DNA from: a virus
IMG/VR virus record: IMGVR_UViG_3300044904_000300
Location: 62,001 to 126,000 of that record
Direction: 5' to 3' (one strand)
Length of the DNA stretch: 64,000 nt
Shown: positions 63,812-64,000 of the stretch, piece by piece
Layout: each line of letters starts with the position of its first letter
Numbering within the stretch: the stretch's first letter is position 1
Notes under the pieces: generated by a model
Told to the model about the DNA's origin: nothing
The model's input: the letters and a program-made list of their open reading frames with translations, nothing else
Databases searched by the model: none
Position numbers and translations under genes: made by a program

Positions 63812-63958
63812 ATGATCAAGTCAGTTAGCACACTCTACAGCCGATGCCTCGCGATCACTCTCGCGGACGGTTCCACAGTCAACGTCAAGGTGATGGGCGA
63901 CAAGGTCGCCGCGAAGGCGGACGCTGCCAAGCTTCTCGCCGCGCTGTCCACCAAGTAA
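63812..63958 (+). CDS. 48-residue protein behind a consensus promoter
   Basis: 48 residues from ATG 63812, with beta-strand-helix composition (LYSRCLAITLADGSTVNVKV, then an Ala/Lys-rich helix). The start 32 codons upstream is rejected because it lies before the promoter. The consensus promoter and two operator-like dyads imply strong regulated early expression, as for small host-takeover proteins. The function is not readable from the sequence. Confidence 0.65.
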   Translation: MIKSVSTLYSRCLAITLADGSTVNVKVMGDKVAAKADAAKLLAALSTK

Positions 63959-64000
63959 CCCTTCAGCTAGGGCTCTGCCCTTGCGGGAGGCAATAAACCC

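Overview
The window is an internal piece of a large T4-superfamily myovirus genome. Nearly every gene between 17.9 and 35.7 kb can be matched in order to the T4 head-neck-tail block (13-14-15-16-17-18-19-20-core-21-22-23). Homologues of the T4 recombination and late-transcription genes (uvsY, uvsW, 55, 47, 46, 49) follow. T4-type late promoters with core TAAATA occur throughout, and a gene-55 late sigma factor is encoded to read them. There are no tRNA, rRNA or integrase genes. The base composition (roughly half GC), a CobT-like gene, a Dps-like gene and many leaderless start codons fit a phage of a Gram-negative, possibly alphaproteobacterial or aquatic, host. That host assignment is inference only.

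Layout. 0-17.9 kb: end of an upstream gene, a GIY-YIG homing endonuclease, a giant DUF4815 tail/baseplate protein, two tail-fibre-like proteins sharing a C-terminal module, and an array of five tandem paralogues that look like adhesin variants. 17.9-23.9 kb: neck and terminator genes 13, 14, 15, terminase small subunit 16, and a terminase large subunit gene fractured by an atypically split intein with a GIY-YIG endonuclease between the halves. 23.9-35.7 kb: sheath, tube, portal, three related prohead-core-type genes (two with zinc ribbons), protease, scaffold and major capsid protein, closed by a strong terminator. 35.8-38.8 kb: small structural and hypothetical genes. 38.8-53.4 kb: recombination, regulation and methylation genes (uvsY, uvsW, 55, a beta-class methyltransferase, 47, 46, endonuclease VII, a second methyltransferase), penetrated by five homing endonucleases. 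53.4-55.4 kb: a Dps-like ferritin, two small membrane proteins and a papain-like peptidase. 55.4-59.8 kb: a minus-strand block (HNH endonuclease, ParB-like protein, zinc-finger protein, secreted PEGA protein, an unrecognised 445-residue protein). 59.8-60.8 kb: about 1 kb of noncoding, repeat-rich DNA. 60.8 kb to the end: a CobT-like HExxH/VWA protein and two very small genes, the last behind a consensus sigma-70 promoter with paired operators.

How it works together. Host-type promoters (TTGACA-N17-TATAAT class) precede uvsY, gene 55, the CobT-like gene, the secreted protein and the last small gene. Gp55 would then switch transcription to the TAAATA promoters that serve the virion genes. Most homing endonucleases carry their own late promoter. 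In several of them, and in some ordinary genes, the start codon lies at the predicted +1, so the mRNA should be leaderless. In at least seven places the TAA stop of one gene is also the first half of the next late promoter.

The most unusual content is the mobile-endonuclease ecology. There are eight endonuclease genes of three families in 64 kb. Three conserved genes are physically broken (terL, uvsW, a DNA methyltransferase), each by a different arrangement: a split intein, a break with no complete intein, and an antisense endonuclease inside the DPPY catalytic motif whose complementary strand stays open in the host frame.
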